Below are positions 45,436 to 45,730 of a stretch of DNA of 45,730 nt, one piece after another. The DNA is from Candidatus Nitrotoga sp. M5. GTDB taxonomy: Bacteria; Pseudomonadota; Gammaproteobacteria; Burkholderiales; Gallionellaceae. Location: positions 1-45,730 of the forward strand of contig NZ_CAKMNW010000009.1 in the NCBI RefSeq assembly GCF_927904885.1, read 5' to 3'. The notes beneath the pieces are model-generated. The model was not told the DNA's origin. It saw nothing but the letters and a program-made list of their open reading frames with translations, and ran no database searches. How positions within the stretch are numbered: the stretch's first letter is position 1; every line of letters starts with the position of its first letter. Position numbers and translations under genes: made by a program.

Positions 45436-45730
45436 ATGGTGGTATCTGGAATCAAGTGTGGGGAAAGGCAAAAATAGGGCGCGCCAAACTTTAGTTCGCA
45501 GTGTAAATCTGGCTATATTTTGAGGCTGCATCCGGTAGGTTTTTGAGGTCAAAAGTGGATGAGATTTCAGATGGTCCGACAAAAAATTAGCCAACTATCA
45601 TGACAAGATGGTGAAAACACCTACTGCCACTTACATCGTCCTTAGCATTCCGTAGAAAACAAAGATCCAGCCTCGTCAAGCAAAATTAATTCTATTCGTT
45701 TTAATTACGAATAATTATATTATAAAATAC
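45436..45730. other. Gene-free end of the window
   Basis: About 295 bases, becoming strongly AT-rich at the end. No gene, terminator or repeat was recognised. Confidence 0.4.

Overview
The window looks like a chromosomal segment of a betaproteobacterium, probably of the Nitrosomonadales/Gallionellaceae type. The evidence is gene order and protein character: divergent uvrA / YajR-like MFS gene with ssb, a System I cytochrome c maturation operon, acpP-fabF-pabC-mltG, ilvIHC-psd-pssA, and a sigma factor / DUF3619 / DUF3106 trio. Base composition looks moderate, somewhat below 50% GC by eye (not computed). I cannot name the genus. No tRNA, rRNA or CRISPR array was recognised.

Layout. 1-1640: a secreted protein of unknown function and a degenerate repeat. 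1643-6445: uvrA, diverging from an MFS transporter gene and ssb, closed by a near-perfect terminator. 6799-9661: ccmABCDE (minus strand), ending at ccmE with no ccmF-H in the window. 9928-13270: acpP-fabF-pabC-mltG (fatty acid, folate and cell-wall metabolism). 13512-18315: ilvI-ilvH-ilvC followed by psd and pssA. 18654-19890: an ECF-like sigma factor that seems to start at CTG, with DUF3619 and DUF3106 partners. 19891-26152: an accessory region with a tandemly duplicated P-loop kinase, an IS110-family transposase remnant, an RxxxxH (HEPN-like) protein, a four-helix membrane protein, a cold-shock/DUF1294 fusion, a HigBA toxin-antitoxin pair and a broken gene resembling TOTE conflict-system primase/helicases. 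26153-29325: guaA and guaB. 29925-31079: two DUF1566 paralogues. 31462-34761: a VOC protein, a RIO kinase and htpG. 34811-35152: a second copy of the degenerate repeat with two large hairpins. 35197-40152: an unknown membrane-anchored protein, a HIT protein, a D-ribulose-kinase-like FGGY kinase, pyrophosphatase and a RoxA-type cupin oxygenase. 40462-42478: a small Cys-rich ORF, slyD and a cold-shock gene. 42600-44055: a leucyl aminopeptidase gene destroyed by several lesions. 44126-45435: thyA-folA.

The most interesting part is 24770-26170. A second copy of the 3' end of guaA lies about 1.4 kb from the real one, in the same orientation (15 of 18 bases identical). The guaA 3' end is a known integration site for genomic islands, so this looks like a small, integrase-less island remnant carrying HigBA and the broken primase/helicase gene. 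The wider 20-26 kb region appears to be a hot spot for gene acquisition and decay. Elsewhere most genes are ordinary housekeeping genes; the pepA-like pseudogene, the CTG start and the homopolymer tracts in coding sequence are the other points worth checking.
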